Below are positions 20,770 to 33,690 of a stretch of 64,000 nucleotides of DNA, piece by piece. The stretch's first letter is position 1, and each line of letters opens with the position of its first letter. Below the pieces are notes generated by a model. The model was not told the DNA's origin. It saw only the letters and a program-made list of their open reading frames with translations, and ran no database searches. The stretch comes from Cristatella mucedo (Eukaryota > Bryozoa > Phylactolaemata > Cristatellidae): positions 1,014,501 to 1,078,500 of the forward strand of contig WPIO01000066.1 in NCBI GenBank assembly GCA_009760855.2. Reading direction: 5' to 3'. The translations under genes were made by a program, and so were the position numbers.

Positions 20770-20935
20770 AAAATCCTAGCTGAATTAACAGCCTCTTTTT
20801 TATAGCGACAGAAGAGCCTTTACGGCTATCACCACCGCTTGCAGTGGCGATAAAGAATCGCCCACCGCAGGAATTTAACCCACGACCTCGGGACTGATGT
20901 CGTGAAAGCAACCACCTTACATATCCCTATATAGG
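20770..20935 (-). mobile_element. SINE-B copy
   Basis: Minus-strand body and B-box region match the other copies (GGTCGTGGGTTAAATTCCTG, AGGCTCTTCTGTCGCTATA). The 3' tail is AATTCAGCTAGGATTTTTTT. The A-box end is damaged. It sits just downstream of Ig exon C. Confidence 0.85.
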
Positions 20936-21083
20936 ACTTGTGACAATATTCGATCTACTTGTCTTTTTAAATTTCATCTGCTATGGATTCGATGACTTAA
21001 CATTTCTGCAGCAAAAAATATTGTTTGGCTTAGGGAGCGTCGTCTCGGATTTTCGCCTCACCACGGCATTATTGAAAAATTAC

Positions 21084-24000
21084 TTAATAATAATGATAAT
21101 GCACTTGACTAAGCGCACTCGGAGAACTCAATCTCCTTCTAGGCACTTTACATTTGCTGCAAAGTGTAACGCGATTCAATGGTGAGTGATATCGTGCTTT
21201 CTGAAACTCATCAATAACATGGTTAGGGGTGACATGCACAGGGTCAGCATGCGAGTGCGGTTAGTGGAAGCGTGCACAGTGCCAGCACGCTTAAGCAAAT
21301 GAATTACAAATCACGAGGACCTACTAAATTCTTTCCTAAATAGGTGAGTTGTAAGTTCTTTTTTAACGTGGTCAAGTCAAGGATTTCGTCACGCAAGTCA
21401 GGAGTCAGTTCCACGCTTCGGGAGCGTACAAAATAAATGCACCATCTCCAAAGTAATTGTGGTTTATACCAGATATTGGCAAACTTTTGGATTCCCAAAA
21501 GCGGGTGGCTCGATGCTTGTCCTTGGGGGCTTTAGATCTGAGAGATTGGTTGAAGCCAAAGAATGAAGAGACCTACAAGTGAACAATAAAACCTTGAAGT
21601 CGATCCGTTGCTGGACTGGTAGCCAGATAATGTCGGCTAGAAGTGGTGTGGTGTATCAACTGGGACGCTCACAACTGAAAAGCCTAGCTGCAGCATTTTG
21701 CACCAGCTGTGTGCGCCTGATTGCACATGCATGTAGGCCAGCAAGCAGTGAAACACAATAGTCAAGATGGGATATCACAAATGCATGGACCAACTTAGAC
21801 ATGGTATCCTCACCTAAACGAACCCGAATTTGAGCAATGTTACGTATCTGAATGTAGGCTGGCATGATTGTGGAGCTGATATGGTCGTCTAATGAGAGGT
21901 CACATTGGAACACGACAGTCAAATTTCGACCTCATTGAACAGAGATGTGCTGGCAAAGCTACTTTTGAGTGTTCGCAATTACAATTTCCCAGTCACACTG
22001 GGTTTGCCCACGAGTAATAAGTTGGTTTTATCATTGTTTAGTTAAGGAAAATTTGCTGCCATCCATGTGCGGATGTCATCTATACATGCAGCAAGTGAGT
22101 TGAGAGAATTCGAGGTGCTCGAAGGCTGGGAGTGATCAAAGTGAAGGTACAACTTTGTGTCATCCGCATAGAAGTTAAAGCTTAGATTGTGCTTGGCAAT
22201 TACATTAGCAAGAAGGACAGTATAAACAGTGAAAAGAACCGGACCTAGCACGGAGCCTTGAGGTACGCCAGATTTCAGAGGTACCTCGGATGATCTTGTT
22301 CCATTCCCGTCAATACTCTGAAGTCTCCCACTGAGATAGGACGTGAACCACTGCAGAGCAGTGCCAATGATGCAGAGGCGAGATGAGAGGCGCTCTAGAA
22401 GAACTTGGGGATCGTTTGTAACAAAAGCTGCCGAAAGGTCGGGAAAAACAAGCAAAGATACTCTACCCATGCCTGCATTTCAAGTAGGTCATTGTATACC
22501 CTCATCAATGCTGATTCTTTATAGTAATTAGCTCTTAGGCCAGACTGGAACTTACTAGCTAGACTTGAAGTTTTAATGTTAGGATTCAGCTTGTCCGCGG
22601 CAACTTGTTCCAGTGTCTTTGATAGGAATATCATATAATGGAGACTAAACGGTAGTTTCTCAAGTTGTCTGGGTCCAATAATGCTTTCTTGAGAAGCGAC
22701 CTGACTACAGCTTTTTTGAAAGTTTCTGGGACATGGCCTGAGGCTGATGACATATTATTGACGTTAGCTATGCACGACAGTAGCAGATCAAGGCAACGTT
22801 GGAGCAGGACAGTGGGAATAGGGTCCAAATGACTTGCTGTCTTTTTTTATTTTGATAAGAACTCCAGGAAGAGATCACTAGTGACCTGCTTAAGTGTAGA
22901 CATTGAGGTGCAGCCACTAATGGGCGACAGCATTCTAGGGGGAGGCTGTCATCGAAAGGATGGACTCCCTGATCTTGTCCATCCTCTGTAAAAACAACCA
23001 AGACAAGCCATCGGCTAGATCATCACAAGTATCATCAGATAAGGGGCTAATCCGGGAGTTATTGAGGAGATGGTTGATCTTCGACATCAGCGTTATTTGA
23101 TTGTGCTTCTGTGATTAATCCATGCTTTTATAGAAGCAAGAATTGACCTTCGCTAAGATCGATTGGTTCGACGTACAGTAGTCCTAGTATGTCTATCGAT
23201 GGACAGTCAGTCCTGGTTTTTCAAGCTAGGGCGTAGTAGACCTATTTTGTTTAATGTCTGTGGTAAACCGTAGGCCGTCTGGGAGATGGTGCACAGTGAG
23301 CTTAGTCTGAACTTAGTCTTGAACTGCTACATCAGCTTCAGCCTGTTCGTGCCCTGAGGTCCTGTGTGGACCATAAATTAGCTGCCCCATTCCTCCGCTT
23401 AAAGACAGTTGGCGACAGAAGCTTTAGCTCTGCAGGTCCTAGGCTGTGGAACTCGCTTCCACAATTCTTAAGCCACAACAACTACTCTTCTACTGCCGAC
23501 AATGGCACATCTTTTTCAGCGGTCCTGAGCTGCTACTTCTATGCTACTCACTACCTCAACTGCTCTCCTGACTCTGCTATGCTTCCCACTTTCTCTTTGT
23601 TGCGTGAGACGAAGTCTGTTGGCTACCGAATGCGTACCGAAAGCCGCTTAGGCTGTGAGTGCGCTATACAAAACTCTCCTGCGTAACACCCACATAGTCT
23701 TTATGACTTTGTGGAGTTACAGACGGAGATGCATTACATTACATTACATTAGTCAGAGGTGCAAACCCATTGAGCGTGTCAGCTAATGTCATGTTGTAGC
23801 TAGCTGCCAATGATGACAGATCTGAGGTCGGGCTTGGCAGCAGAAGCAAAGCAGAGATTCTTGCACGGATAGCATCGATTTCAAGGTCCTTGGGGATTCG
23901 CTATTCACAGTTGATTTTAGAGGATTGGAGGTGGCAGGCACACATTTTAGATTGAATGAGATCTGCATGTGGTGAAATAAGCAAGATTTGGCAATAATGT

Positions 24001-24850
24001 GTGATGATATTTTCCAGTTATATGAAACAATTTATCCTAGGGTGTGACCCTGGATGTGAGTAGGGCGATGCACATGAGCCACAAGAGACGACGAGTAAGT
24101 CAATGCACGAAATTCAGTGCTAATGTCGTCAGATAAGTTATCAAAGTGAACTTTGAAATCACTCATAACGAGGAATGGTGAATTTCTTGCACACAGAATC
24201 TACATGAGATCGGAGAAATCTGAGATAAAGGAGAACTCGGAATTCTGGTGGGCGATAGACGGCTGCTACCATCAGTAGGTTGGCATCGTGTGAGATTAAG
24301 ACAATTGATTCAAAAGACTGCTTCGAGGGTACTACAAATGGCTTTTAAGTTGAATTTCGAGGGCACGATAACAGCAACTAAACCTGCCTCCAGGTTTGAT
24401 TGATCTATGGATGTGAAAAAATGAGTAAACAGTTGGGGTTGCGTCTTTAATTGTCGGACAGTTTATCGACTTAAGCCAAGTGTCAGTTAGGGCGAGCCGG
24501 TCGAGACCACTTTCAGAAATAAGGTCGCTTATTACCAGAGGTTTATTGCACATTGAGCGAGGATTCCAAAGGCAAGCGTTAACTCTGGCCGATGGTGTTA
24601 TAACAGGCCTGATGACCACTAAGTTAGAGGGTCTCGCAGTGGCACACGTGGGGGAGCGTTCGTAGCGGTTCGAGATAATAGTAGGAATACCAAACGAGCA
24701 GGTACTCAGCTCATCATTCCCGCCCAAAGAGTGGCGTCTGAGCAGGTGGTTCTGTCTAGTGCGACGGCTCCGGGTGTGCTTTCTTTTGTTAATGCATAGG
24801 TTGCTGATATTAATAATGAATTCCAAGTAGGTGCTCGTAGAACGAATGGG
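21084..24850 (-). mobile_element. Long LINE-A copy (endonuclease to 3' end)
   Basis: The most complete LINE-A here, about 3.3 kb without the LINE-B inserted at 23,319-23,748. Minus-strand order from the 5' end: APE endonuclease start (NACLWNPRSMCNKPLVIS, LALTDTWL) at about 24,650-24,500; linker; RT N-terminal part near 22,980-22,630; LASKFQSGLRANYYKESAL near 22,560; WFTSYLSGRLQSIDGNG and GVPQGSVLGPVLFTVY near 22,330-22,220; YADD at 22,159-22,170; C-terminus; stem-loop and (ATT)n at 21,084. Known: APE-type endonuclease plus RT without RNase H fits the L2/CR1 side of the Jockey group. Frames are broken at least six times, so it is inactive. No ORF1 is seen. Confidence 0.93.
23319..23748 (+). 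mobile_element. LINE-B 3' end inserted in LINE-A
   Basis: Plus-strand LINE-B C-terminus, open for 106 codons at 23,366-23,686 (RSFSSAGPRLWNSLPQF, RETKSVGYRMRTESRLG), then terminal stem-loop and GCATTACATTACATTACATT. TTAGTC flanks it at 23,302-23,318 (twice, overlapping the junction) and at 23,749-23,754, and LINE-A resumes exactly where it was split. A clear nested insertion. Confidence 0.92.
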
Positions 24851-25614
24851 TAATCTATAAAAATGAAATGCAATGACAAAAATATTACTTTAAGTCACCA
24901 TTGCAATTAATAGAGTTCAGTTCAATGATATCAATAAGCTATTGGCTTTCTAAAAATACAATGCTTTAAACTGCAAAGCATATTACTGACCATATTTTTA
25001 ATAGAGTTATTTGTCAAATCAGGAGTAGAATCGGAATCGAGGTACACAACTTTGATATGAAGTCCAAAGCCGAAGTTCATCATCTTGCTATCTGCTCAAC
25101 CTACGTACTGAGCTTTTATATACAATGATAAAGCTACAAACCCATGCTAGTTAGCTACATAGAAGCACTTGCTTTTCTGCTCAAAAGATGAGTGCAAAAC
25201 CAGCCTGGAGATCGTTAGCTCATTGTAGAGCCTGAGAAAGCTTGGAGGGATTATCCCTGGCCAAAATTTCTGATCAAGTTTAATAGGATTACTGCTAATA
25301 GTGACGATAGTACTATATTTTACCGTGTCTATGCCCCCTTTCCCAAAAAAATTGTGGTCAGATAGGGGAGAGGGAGCTTTTACACAGAAGTTTACCTTAT
25401 TTCTTCAATTTTGAGCTAAAATTCCAACGTACCAGCTTTGAATGCCACCCAGCAAAAATTGCCTGGTCAGCAGAGTGTGTTCATTATTACGAGTCTAAAA
25501 AATTGTTCTGTTCTTTCAGCAATAGAATAAAAATGTGACTTTATAAAATAACGGTTCAAAAGTTGGAGGGCTTACACATTATGATCGGGGGGGGGGAGGC
25601 TTAAAAACGACAAA
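24851..25614. other. No gene recognised
   Basis: AT-rich with a G11-type run near 25,590. No frame of note. Confidence 0.35.
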
Positions 25615-26635
25615 GAGGGGTAAATCAAATAGCGCCCTCAGATAACCTCATTTATTGCTAGGCACTTTATAAAAGCTGCGCAAGAAGCAAGATGAAATGG
25701 TTAGTGGCAGCATTCTTGATGGTGAACAATCACGACTTGGTTAGAGAGGACATGCACAGGGTCAGCATGCACAATATGATTAGTGGTAGTAAGCTCAGTC
25801 TAACATGGCTAGTGGTTGCATGCTCAAAATCGAAACTCATAGTATGACTAAAGGTAATATGCATAGAGTCAGCATTCAAATATAGTTAGTAGGAGCATGC
25901 ACATTGTCAGACCCCGTAAGCACACAATGATTAATCAAACCAACCCACTATATTCTGTGATACACAAATGGGTTCTTAGCTTCTCTGTATATGTCGTTAA
26001 GTTACGGGACGCAGTAATGTCAGTTGGGAGTAAATTCAGGACTTTGACAGAATACAAACTAATGAGACGGTTTCCAAATGTGTTTAGGACGATGTGTAAG
26101 TAAAATATTGTGATCCCTAACCAGGTGTGGAGTAGATCTGACAGGTAGGCTGGAACCATAGAATGAAGTGACCTTAAAGTGAGTGACAGAACCTGGAAGT
26201 TAGTGTGCTGCTTGACTTAGAGCCACTGCAGGTCAAGGAGAAGTGGTGTGATGTGGCAACTGCGATGCTCACGACAGGCAAGCCTAATTGCTTAGTCTGT
26301 CACCAACTGTAGATCTCTAATTGCACCAGCCGGCAAACCAACATGCACCGAGTTACAGAATTAAAAACGGGATGTCACAAATGCATGGGCAAATTTAGAT
26401 GCAAAATCTCTGTGTAAGAAAGCCCGATTTTTTGCAGCGTTATATTGCTAAAATAAGGCTGACTGGACTGTTTAGCTGACGTGGTAGACTAATTGAAGGT
26501 CGCTTTGAACAGGAGGCACACAGGTCTATCAGATAAAGGAGATTAGGAGACAGTGCCAGATTTGAGCACATGGTTGTCCAACTTCTGAATTACTCCTGGG
26601 TTGCTCTTAACTATTAGGTTGATTTTATCATGTAA
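25615..26635 (-). mobile_element. Old LINE-A 3' end
   Basis: Starts at a decayed stem-loop (AAATAGCGCCCTCAGATAAC). The 3' UTR contains an internal partial repeat of the GGTTAGNGGTNACATGCACAGGGTCAGCATGC segment, then RT C-terminal sequence with many stops. It ends at the LINE-B tail at 26,636. Confidence 0.8.
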
Positions 26636-27455
26636 TGTAATGTATCTCCGTTTGTAACTCCACAAAGTCATAAAGACCACGTGGGTGTTACGCACGAGAG
26701 TTTTGTATAGCGCACTCACAGACTAAACGGCTTTCGGTACGCATTCGGTAGCCAACAGACTTCGTCTCACGCAACAAAGAGAAAGTGGGAAGCATAGCAG
26801 AGTCAGGAGAGCAATTGAGGTAGTGAGTAGCATATAAGTAGCAGCTCAGGACCGCTGAAAAAGATGTGCCATAGTCGGCGGTAGAAGAGTAGTCGTCATT
26901 GAGCAAGAATTGTGGAAGCGAGTTCCACAGTCTAGGACCTGCAGAGCTAAAGCTTCTGTCGCCAACTATCTTTAAGAGGAGGAATGGGACAGTTAATTTA
27001 TTGTCCACACAGGACCTGAGGGCAAGAACAGGCTGAAACCGACACAGCAGTTCAGCTAGGTACGAAGGAGCCAAGCCGTGGCTGGCCTTGTGGGTCAGCG
27101 TAAGAACTTTGCTCTGTATCCTTTGCTCAACCGGCAACCATCCTAGCTCTTTCAGCAAAGAAGAGGCGTGCTAAAACCACTGGGACTTGAAGACCAGCCT
27201 TGCAGCCATATTCATAGTCCGCTGTAGTGGCATAATAGCTTTATTTGGCAGCCATGCCAAAAGGGAAATACAACAATCAAGCCGAGACAGGACTAAAGAG
27301 CTAGCTAAATTCTTTACAAGCCATTGCGGGAGACAGCTCCTAATCTTGAATAGGGATCGGATGTGATGGCTAGCTGTAGATGCAGTCTTCTAAATGAAGC
27401 TTTTGAAATTGAGGCAGCTGTCGAACACGACACCTAAATTACGAGCACGTGGTGA
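26636..27455 (-). mobile_element. LINE-B 3' end
   Basis: TAATGTAATGTATCTCCG (tail plus 3' end) opens the copy on the plus strand. The minus strand has a 156-codon intact stretch at 27,158-26,688 (LKELGWLPVEQRIQSKVLTL through the C-terminus). Further RT sequence with frame breaks extends to about 27,455. Confidence 0.92.
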
Positions 27456-27689
27456 AGATTATCAGTTTAGCCCCATATAAACAACTAAGTAGCCTCATCT
27501 ACATCGCTGGCAATATTATAAGTATCGTTAAAAGGTGGCAACCAGGGCCAAGTCAATATTAATTTGCGGAATTTGTAAACATCGATAAATATGTTGGAAA
27601 TGCGAAGTTGACCTATGGTCAAGTTTAATCGCATACCACAATAAATACTCCATTAGGTTATTCGTTTTAATTCGCAAATCATCAAACAA

Positions 27690-28490
27690 TACAATATTAT
27701 TTATAACATTGCTAAAATTTGGGCTTGTTTAGATAAGGATACCACGTCTAAGTTGGTCCATGCATTCGTGACATCCCGTCTCGACTTCTGCAACTCACTG
27801 CGTACTGGCCTACTAGCATTTGCGATCAGGCGATTGCAGCTGGTGCAAAACTCTGCAGCTAGGCTTGTCTGTCGTGAGCATCACAGTTGCCATATTACTC
27901 CACTTCTCGCAGACCTGCACTGGCTACCAGTCAAGCAACGGATTGACTTCAAGGTTTTGTCTCTCACTTTTAGGTCCCTTGATTCTATGGCTCCAGCCTA
28001 ACTCTCCGACATACTCCCACATCAGGCCAAGCATCGTACCACCTGCTTTTTGGAATCCAAGTATCTAGAAATACCTCGTACAAACCTTGAATCCTTTGGA
28101 GACTGTTCATTTAGTTCGTGTGCTCCCAAAGCCTGGAACTCCCTCCCGACCTGCGTCAGAACAACCCCTGACCTGACCACATTTAAAAGGTACTTAAAAA
28201 CACACCTATTTAGGACAGCATGTAGTGGGTCCCTGTGATTCGTCCTTCACGTGCTTATGTGTGCTGACACTGTGCTTGCTGCCACTAACCACATTTGCAT
28301 GCTGACCCTGTGCATGTCACCCTTAACCATGTTATTCATTTAGTTTGTTTTTCAAGCATGATTTTACTTACCATTCAATTGCATTTCCCTTTGCAGCAAA
28401 TGTAAAGCGCCTAGAAAGAGATTAAGTTCTCAAAGGGCGCTTTATCACATACATTATTATTAATAATATTATTATTATTATTCAAAATTA
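27690..28490 (+). mobile_element. LINE-A 3' end
   Basis: Plus-strand RT C-terminus with AFVTSRLDFCNSL, LLADLHWLPVKQRIDFKVL and KAWNSLPTCVRTT segments in two frames, a fairly young-looking 3' UTR, the intact terminal stem-loop (AAAGCGCCTAGAAAGAGATT, GGGCGCTTTATC) and (ATT)n to 28,490. 5'-truncated. Confidence 0.92.
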
Positions 28491-29155
28491 ACCCTGAATG
28501 CCCTCTGTACGCAGGGTCATAACCGTACCGGCTGAGAGCATCACTAAGTTTGACTTCAATGCTCAAATTGAAACTTTAGCTTTTTACTAAGTAGGAAAGA
28601 CCCATAAGGTGGCCTGTTTTGACTAGCAGGTAAAAGCCAACCAATGCTGCGAAGGGGCCTTGCTGGTGAAGTCAAGACATAATTGATGTGGTTTTGCATG
28701 TGTCCCGTTCACTACAGACCCGACGAATCACGGAGTTCTGAGCATGCTGCGAGTGATTTCACTCTAAATGTGTTGCTGGGCTGTAAAGCTTTGCTCTTCT
28801 TATCGGTTTTACTGTTGCGTGACTATTGCTGATGGCTCAGAATTTAAGTCTCGTATGTGACAACTGACTAAATTTTAGAGTTTCATCAGGAAGACTGTAT
28901 CGACAGCCAGATATATTGACCGATCCTTATATCAGATTCGGGGCCATCTCTCACGGTGGTCGGCAACATATAGCTTTTCTCAGGTTCTACCTTGGTTCAA
29001 TCATGGAAATTATATTTTGGCCGGGCTACCAAAAGAGTGACTGGGTGACTGTAGGTGGTGATAAATGTGATGGTACAGGAGTGAAAAGATCCCAGAGATT
29101 AGAATAAGTGTCACATTTTTAAAGAATCTTAGACAACCTGGGGTTGATCAAAGGA
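28491..29155. other. No gene recognised
   Basis: A 63-codon plus-strand frame at 28,916-29,107 has no known motif. Otherwise unassigned. Confidence 0.3.
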
Positions 29156-29635
29156 CATAGAGGAAAGTTGTTACCCTGACCAAGTAAGCCCATCATGGTT
29201 TGGCCCCTTCGTACGAAACTAAACTTATGTACGAATTTCAGCCTCCTCGTGCCCTAGTCGTTCTTGGAAAATTATTTGGCGGTTCCATTCCCTGCACAGA
29301 CCGTTGGCGACCAAGATCTTTCTCTGCAGATCCTATACCGCGGAGGTTACTAGCTCAATTCCAATGAAAGGGCATCTTCTCTTTTGCTGTCAAGTATCAC
29401 GCAATCTTTCCAGAATGTGTGAGCCGCCACTGATACAGTGCTCAGCCCCTCAACTGTATGCCTGACCCAGCTGTATGGTTTTCACTTTCTCTTTGTGGTG
29501 GAAGATGAATTGTGTTGGCCGCTGAATGCGTACCGAAAGCCGCTTAGGCTGTCAGTGTGTTATGTAAACATTTCTGCATAACACTCACATAATCTTTGTG
29601 CAGTCACAGACAGAAGTAAAGTGAATTACAATTAT
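29156..29635 (+). mobile_element. Degenerate LINE-B 3' end
   Basis: The CGAAAGCCGCTTAGGCTGT segment, the stem-loop remnant and a degraded SGYRMRTE-coding region are recognisable, but large parts diverge. An old copy with no open frame. Confidence 0.65.
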
Positions 29636-29859
29636 ATTACAATTTAAATTTATGGGTCCCCGGCCCGGTCTAAGACTAGCGATGGGTAAGCATAGGTAGC
29701 AGGAGTCTTGTGGTTGTACTTGCACTCGGCCAGCACTCATCTGCACTGGCTGGCATTTGTTTCTCACTTTATCTTTGATGTTTGAGCTGTTTGAACATCG
29801 ATTGCGTTCTTAGGACCTCTGAGCCCTAATGAGCTATAGAACACGTTCCTACGTGACAC

Positions 29860-30110
29860 CCAAATATTCGTACACACCTCAAATCCTTTGGGGACTATGT
29901 GTGTAGTTCACATGCCATTAGGGCCCGAAACTAACTCTCGACTTGCTTCTCGATTTGTCATGACTTTAACCCATATTCAAGAGACAGAAATGCATCTATT
30001 TGTCGTAGCATTTGTCGTAGCGTTTAGTGAGCCTCTGTGATCGATAATTAATGTTCTTTTTGCTTGCTGACACTGGGATGCTGCAAGTAACCATTAAATG
30101 ACAATACCAT
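29860..30110 (+). mobile_element. Old LINE-A C-terminal fragment
   Basis: The plus-strand CGTACACACCTCAAATCCTT segment (RTNLKSFGD in other copies) and a following 3' UTR-like stretch. Short and heavily mutated. Confidence 0.6.
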
Positions 30111-30120
30111 TATTTTATTA

Positions 30121-30835
30121 GTTGTGGGCGAACTGAGTGAGATTCAGAAATTTGAAAGGCTTAAACTCAAAATCGGCTCTGCCCGAAAACCAGCTGTTGA
30201 GTCTACACGAAATCTATGTGTCATGTTCCAAAGTGACCTTTCGTTAGATGACCTCATCAGCTCCGCAGTAAAGTCTGCCTATTTTCAGCTACATAGAATC
30301 ATTAAAATTCATCTCATTTAGATAAGGATGATACCACATCTAAGTTGGTTCACAAATTTGTGACATACAATTGCTACAATACGGGCTTGTATAGACAGGG
30401 ATACCACTTCCAAGTTGTCCATGCATTTGTGACATGCCTTCTTGACTCATGTAACTCGTTGCTTGGTGATCTACTGGCTTGTGCAATCGAGCACTTACCT
30501 AAATCAAACCTCCACCATTTTGGAGACCGGCCATTTAGTTCGTATGCTTTTAATGCCATAACTCACTCCAGATTTGCATTAAAACATCCCCTGACTTGAC
30601 CACATTAAAAAAGAACTTAAAAACGCCCCTATTTATGACACTGTGCATGCTGCCACTAACCACACCTGCATGCTGACCATGTGCATATCACCCCTACCCT
30701 TGGTATTTATGTTATTTATCAAGCATGATACTACTCACCATTCAGTCGCGTTTCCCTTTACAGCAAACGTAAGGATCCTAGAAAGAGATTGAGTTCTCTG
30801 GGGGTACTTTAGAAAGTGAATCGTTGTTATAAGTA
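30121..30835 (+). mobile_element. LINE-A 3' end, internally rearranged
   Basis: Starts at the segment encoding KFERLKLKIGSA and continues through LCVMFQSDLSLDDLISS. It then has an internal duplication of the DTTSKLVHAFVT region (30,330-30,440) and a deletion of the middle C-terminus before the 3' UTR and a mutated stem-loop at about 30,765-30,815. Confidence 0.8.
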
Positions 30836-31000
30836 TTAACCACACTTGCGTGCTGACCGTGTTCACCTTACCCCTAACCATTTTATTCCCGTTGCTTATT
30901 GAGCATGCTACCACTAACAATTCAGTCGGGTTTTCTTTGCAGCAAATATAAAGCACCTAGTTCGAGAGTGACATCTCTGAGGCCGCATTATTAAGCGGGG
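30836..31000 (+). mobile_element. Second LINE-A 3' UTR end in tandem
   Basis: The 3' UTR segment from ACCACACTTGCGTGCTGACC to a decayed stem-loop (AAGCACCTAG) repeats directly after the preceding copy, giving two tandem LINE-A 3' ends. Confidence 0.7.
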
Positions 31001-31009
31001 TAGTATTTA

Positions 31010-31440
31010 AAGTTTTGGCTTGATTAGGCAGGGATAATAGATACAATTGGTCAATGAATTGGCAATTTTCCATTGTGACTTTTATAAGACAAGGCTTGCG
31101 TGTCTACCGGTCTTGCAAGTATATGCGTTCAGTTAGAGAAACTTCTGAAGCTAAACTAGTCTATTTTGTGAGTAGCAGCAGCCACATCACGTCAATTCTC
31201 GTTTCCCTGGGCTGGCTCCTAATAAACCAGTGCATTGAATCCATGGTTCCGTCACTTAGTTGCAGGTTTATCAGACTCCTGGCTATCTATCAGATCTACT
31301 CCCCAACAGGTATTGTACAGCCTGCTTTTCCCTAGCAAGTTTTCTATCTTTACTTCGAACGAACCTCAAATCCTTAGACGACCGTGTCGCTCGCGCCTAT
31401 AGCTTCAAACAGCTTCGAGCACTGGATGGAATAGAAGTGG
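31010..31440 (+). mobile_element. Very old LINE-A C-terminal remnant
   Basis: Partial matches to the LINE-A coding segments around the GLLACAIR and LTFRSLHS regions and RTNLKSLDDR at about 31,360. Strongly diverged. Confidence 0.5.
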
Positions 31441-31779
31441 GGCGTAGCAAAATTGCTTACTTATCGTCCTCAGCAGTATTATAAGGTTTGCTTAGATTAA
31501 TATTAAAAATTAAATAAACTCAAGCGATGGTGATGCAGTTTCAATCCCATCATGTTTTACTTATTCAATACTCATGTCCAGCAAGTAGACCGCATTGCAG
31601 TGTTTCTCTTCCGAAATTCCACGAAGAAGTGGTACTACACTACGTTAAAGCTGAACAGCAGCCCTTTTTGACGGATAGATGGTTTTAAAGAGGAGATTAA
31701 TCATGGCCTCCTTGAATGCAGTCTTTGAGGTGCTGAACAGAATTGAGGTACAGGAGTCCACAGGACTCTGCCATTCAAA

Positions 31780-32775
31780 CGGCAGAGTCCGTTGCAGCAA
31801 TTGATAAACTTAATGCTTACCTTGCTGAAATTCAATCATGGATTTCGGGAAATTTATTAAACTAAATGACGATAAAACAGAACCGCTGATTATAGGAAAC
31901 CCCAAGCCTGTGGCTGGATTAGAAGGTTTTGGTCTTCAAATATGTGATACTGTTATGCAACCATCACCACGTGCTCGAAATTTAGGTGTCGTTTTCGACA
32001 GCTACCTAAATTTTAAAAGCTTCATCCAGAAAAATGCTTCTACAGCTAGCCATTACGTCCGATGCCTAAGATAATAAGCTGTCTTCCAGGGTGGCATGCA
32101 AAAAATATAACTAGCTCCTTAGTTTGATCTCGGCTTCATTAATGAAATCCCCTTTAGTCTGGGCTGCTAGAGACAGCAACTGCAGCTGGCTATAAATATG
32201 TGTACAAGGCTAGTTTTGAAGTCCCATAAGTTTGACCACGTGTGTCCATTGCTAAAAGAAATCGAATGGCTGCTGGTTGATCCACGGATACAGAGCAAAG
32301 TTCTTATGCTGACCCTCAAGGCCTGCCATGGCTTGGCTTCTCCATACTTAGCTGAACTGCTGCATCAGTTTTAGCCTCTTCTTACCCCCAGGTCCTGCAT
32401 GGACGATAAATTAGCTGTTCCATTAATCCGCTTAAAGACCGTTGGCAATAGACGATTTAGCTCTGCAGGTCCACGACTGTGCTATTCGCTTCCACAATTC
32501 TTATGCAACGAAAACTACTCTCCTGCTGCCGACTATTGCTCATCCTTTCAGTGATCCTGAGCTATTACATTCATGCTACTCACTACCTTAACCGCTCTCT
32601 AGACTCTGCTATGCATCATACCTTCTCTTTCTTTCGTGAGATAAAGTCTGTAGGCTACCAAATGCCCACCGAAAGCTGCTTAGGCTGTGAGGTTGCTATA
32701 CAAAACTCTCCTGAGTAACGCTCACATAGTCTTTATCGCTTTGTGAAGAGACAGATAGAGAAACATTACATTACA
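31780..32775 (+). mobile_element. LINE-B copy (RT C-terminal half)
   Basis: The plus strand covers WISGKFIKLNDDKTEPL (31,838 onward), SPRARNLGVVFDSYLNFKSF, and later the EIEWLLVD/LAELLHQF region. It ends in the stem-loop and ACATTACATTACAT at about 32,775. Multiple frame breaks. Confidence 0.88.
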
Positions 32776-33294
32776 TATGGCGAACCGTAGAGATAATGAT
32801 TTTGTCTATTTTACTGATAAAGAAACATGTGAAGCAATTAGCTAGATCAAGGATCACTAAGTAAGGAGCAAATTTGGAACCAGTTCAACAATGGTTTGTG
32901 GTAGAAATTAGCATTTGTGGATTGTGCTTTCATTACTAAATTATGCATTCGTAGAAATTACGCTTAGCTATAACTAGGATATATTTATAAGTTGAAGTAG
33001 TCTTTCTGTGCTGGTCAACTGATAGTTTTGTTAGCATCCTTATAAGTGATCTCTAGCTTGCTTTTAGCGTTTAGTTTACCTAGCTAGTTTAAGGGGAACT
33101 GTTGGGTGACGTCTGAGGAGTTGGAGTTATGCCCCCGATTCTTTAGGGAACTTTCCATTACAGTGCATCCAATAATATTCCTCAAATACTAATGAATGTA
33201 TCGGCCTGCAAATTGTCACAAACACCAAGGTCAAGATAAGTTATGTTTTGATGCAACGATACCTTTTGTGAATACTTTCTAATAACCTGTAAAA
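32776..33294. other. No gene recognised
   Basis: AT-rich, no significant frame, no family from this window. Confidence 0.35.
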
Positions 33295-33690
33295 GTCAAG
33301 GTACAGATATCATGTAGCTTAAAATAGGCAGAATTGACCTGGGAATAGATATGGTTACTTAGTTAAAGGTCCCTTAGGAACGAGACGCCTACACTTTGGG
33401 CATATTGAACTAGCGATAGGGTGGCATAGCTTACTGTGAACTTCAAAATTTCTTAATCGCATTCAGTTTGCCGATAAGTTGGTTTTTATCTCCTTTCAAT
33501 TTAGGAAACTTTGCTGCATTAAATGCGCATAGGTCATCTGTACATGCAAAAATGAAGCTTTAACAATTCTACGTGCTGGAGGGCTGGGAAGGATTAAAGT
33601 GAAATTAGGACTGAGTGTTACCTGCATAGAAAGTCTAGGTTTACGAGAGCCTATTGGTGGTATCCAAAAACAGTAAGACAAGCTAGCTAT
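33295..33690 (-). mobile_element. Old internal LINE-A fragment
   Basis: Plus-strand landmarks TAGCTTAAAATAGGCAGA, the segment for SISPVES and the GGAAACTTTGCTGCAT segment (NFLKLN reverse) align with LINE-A 8,640-8,890. No 3' end present. Confidence 0.65.
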
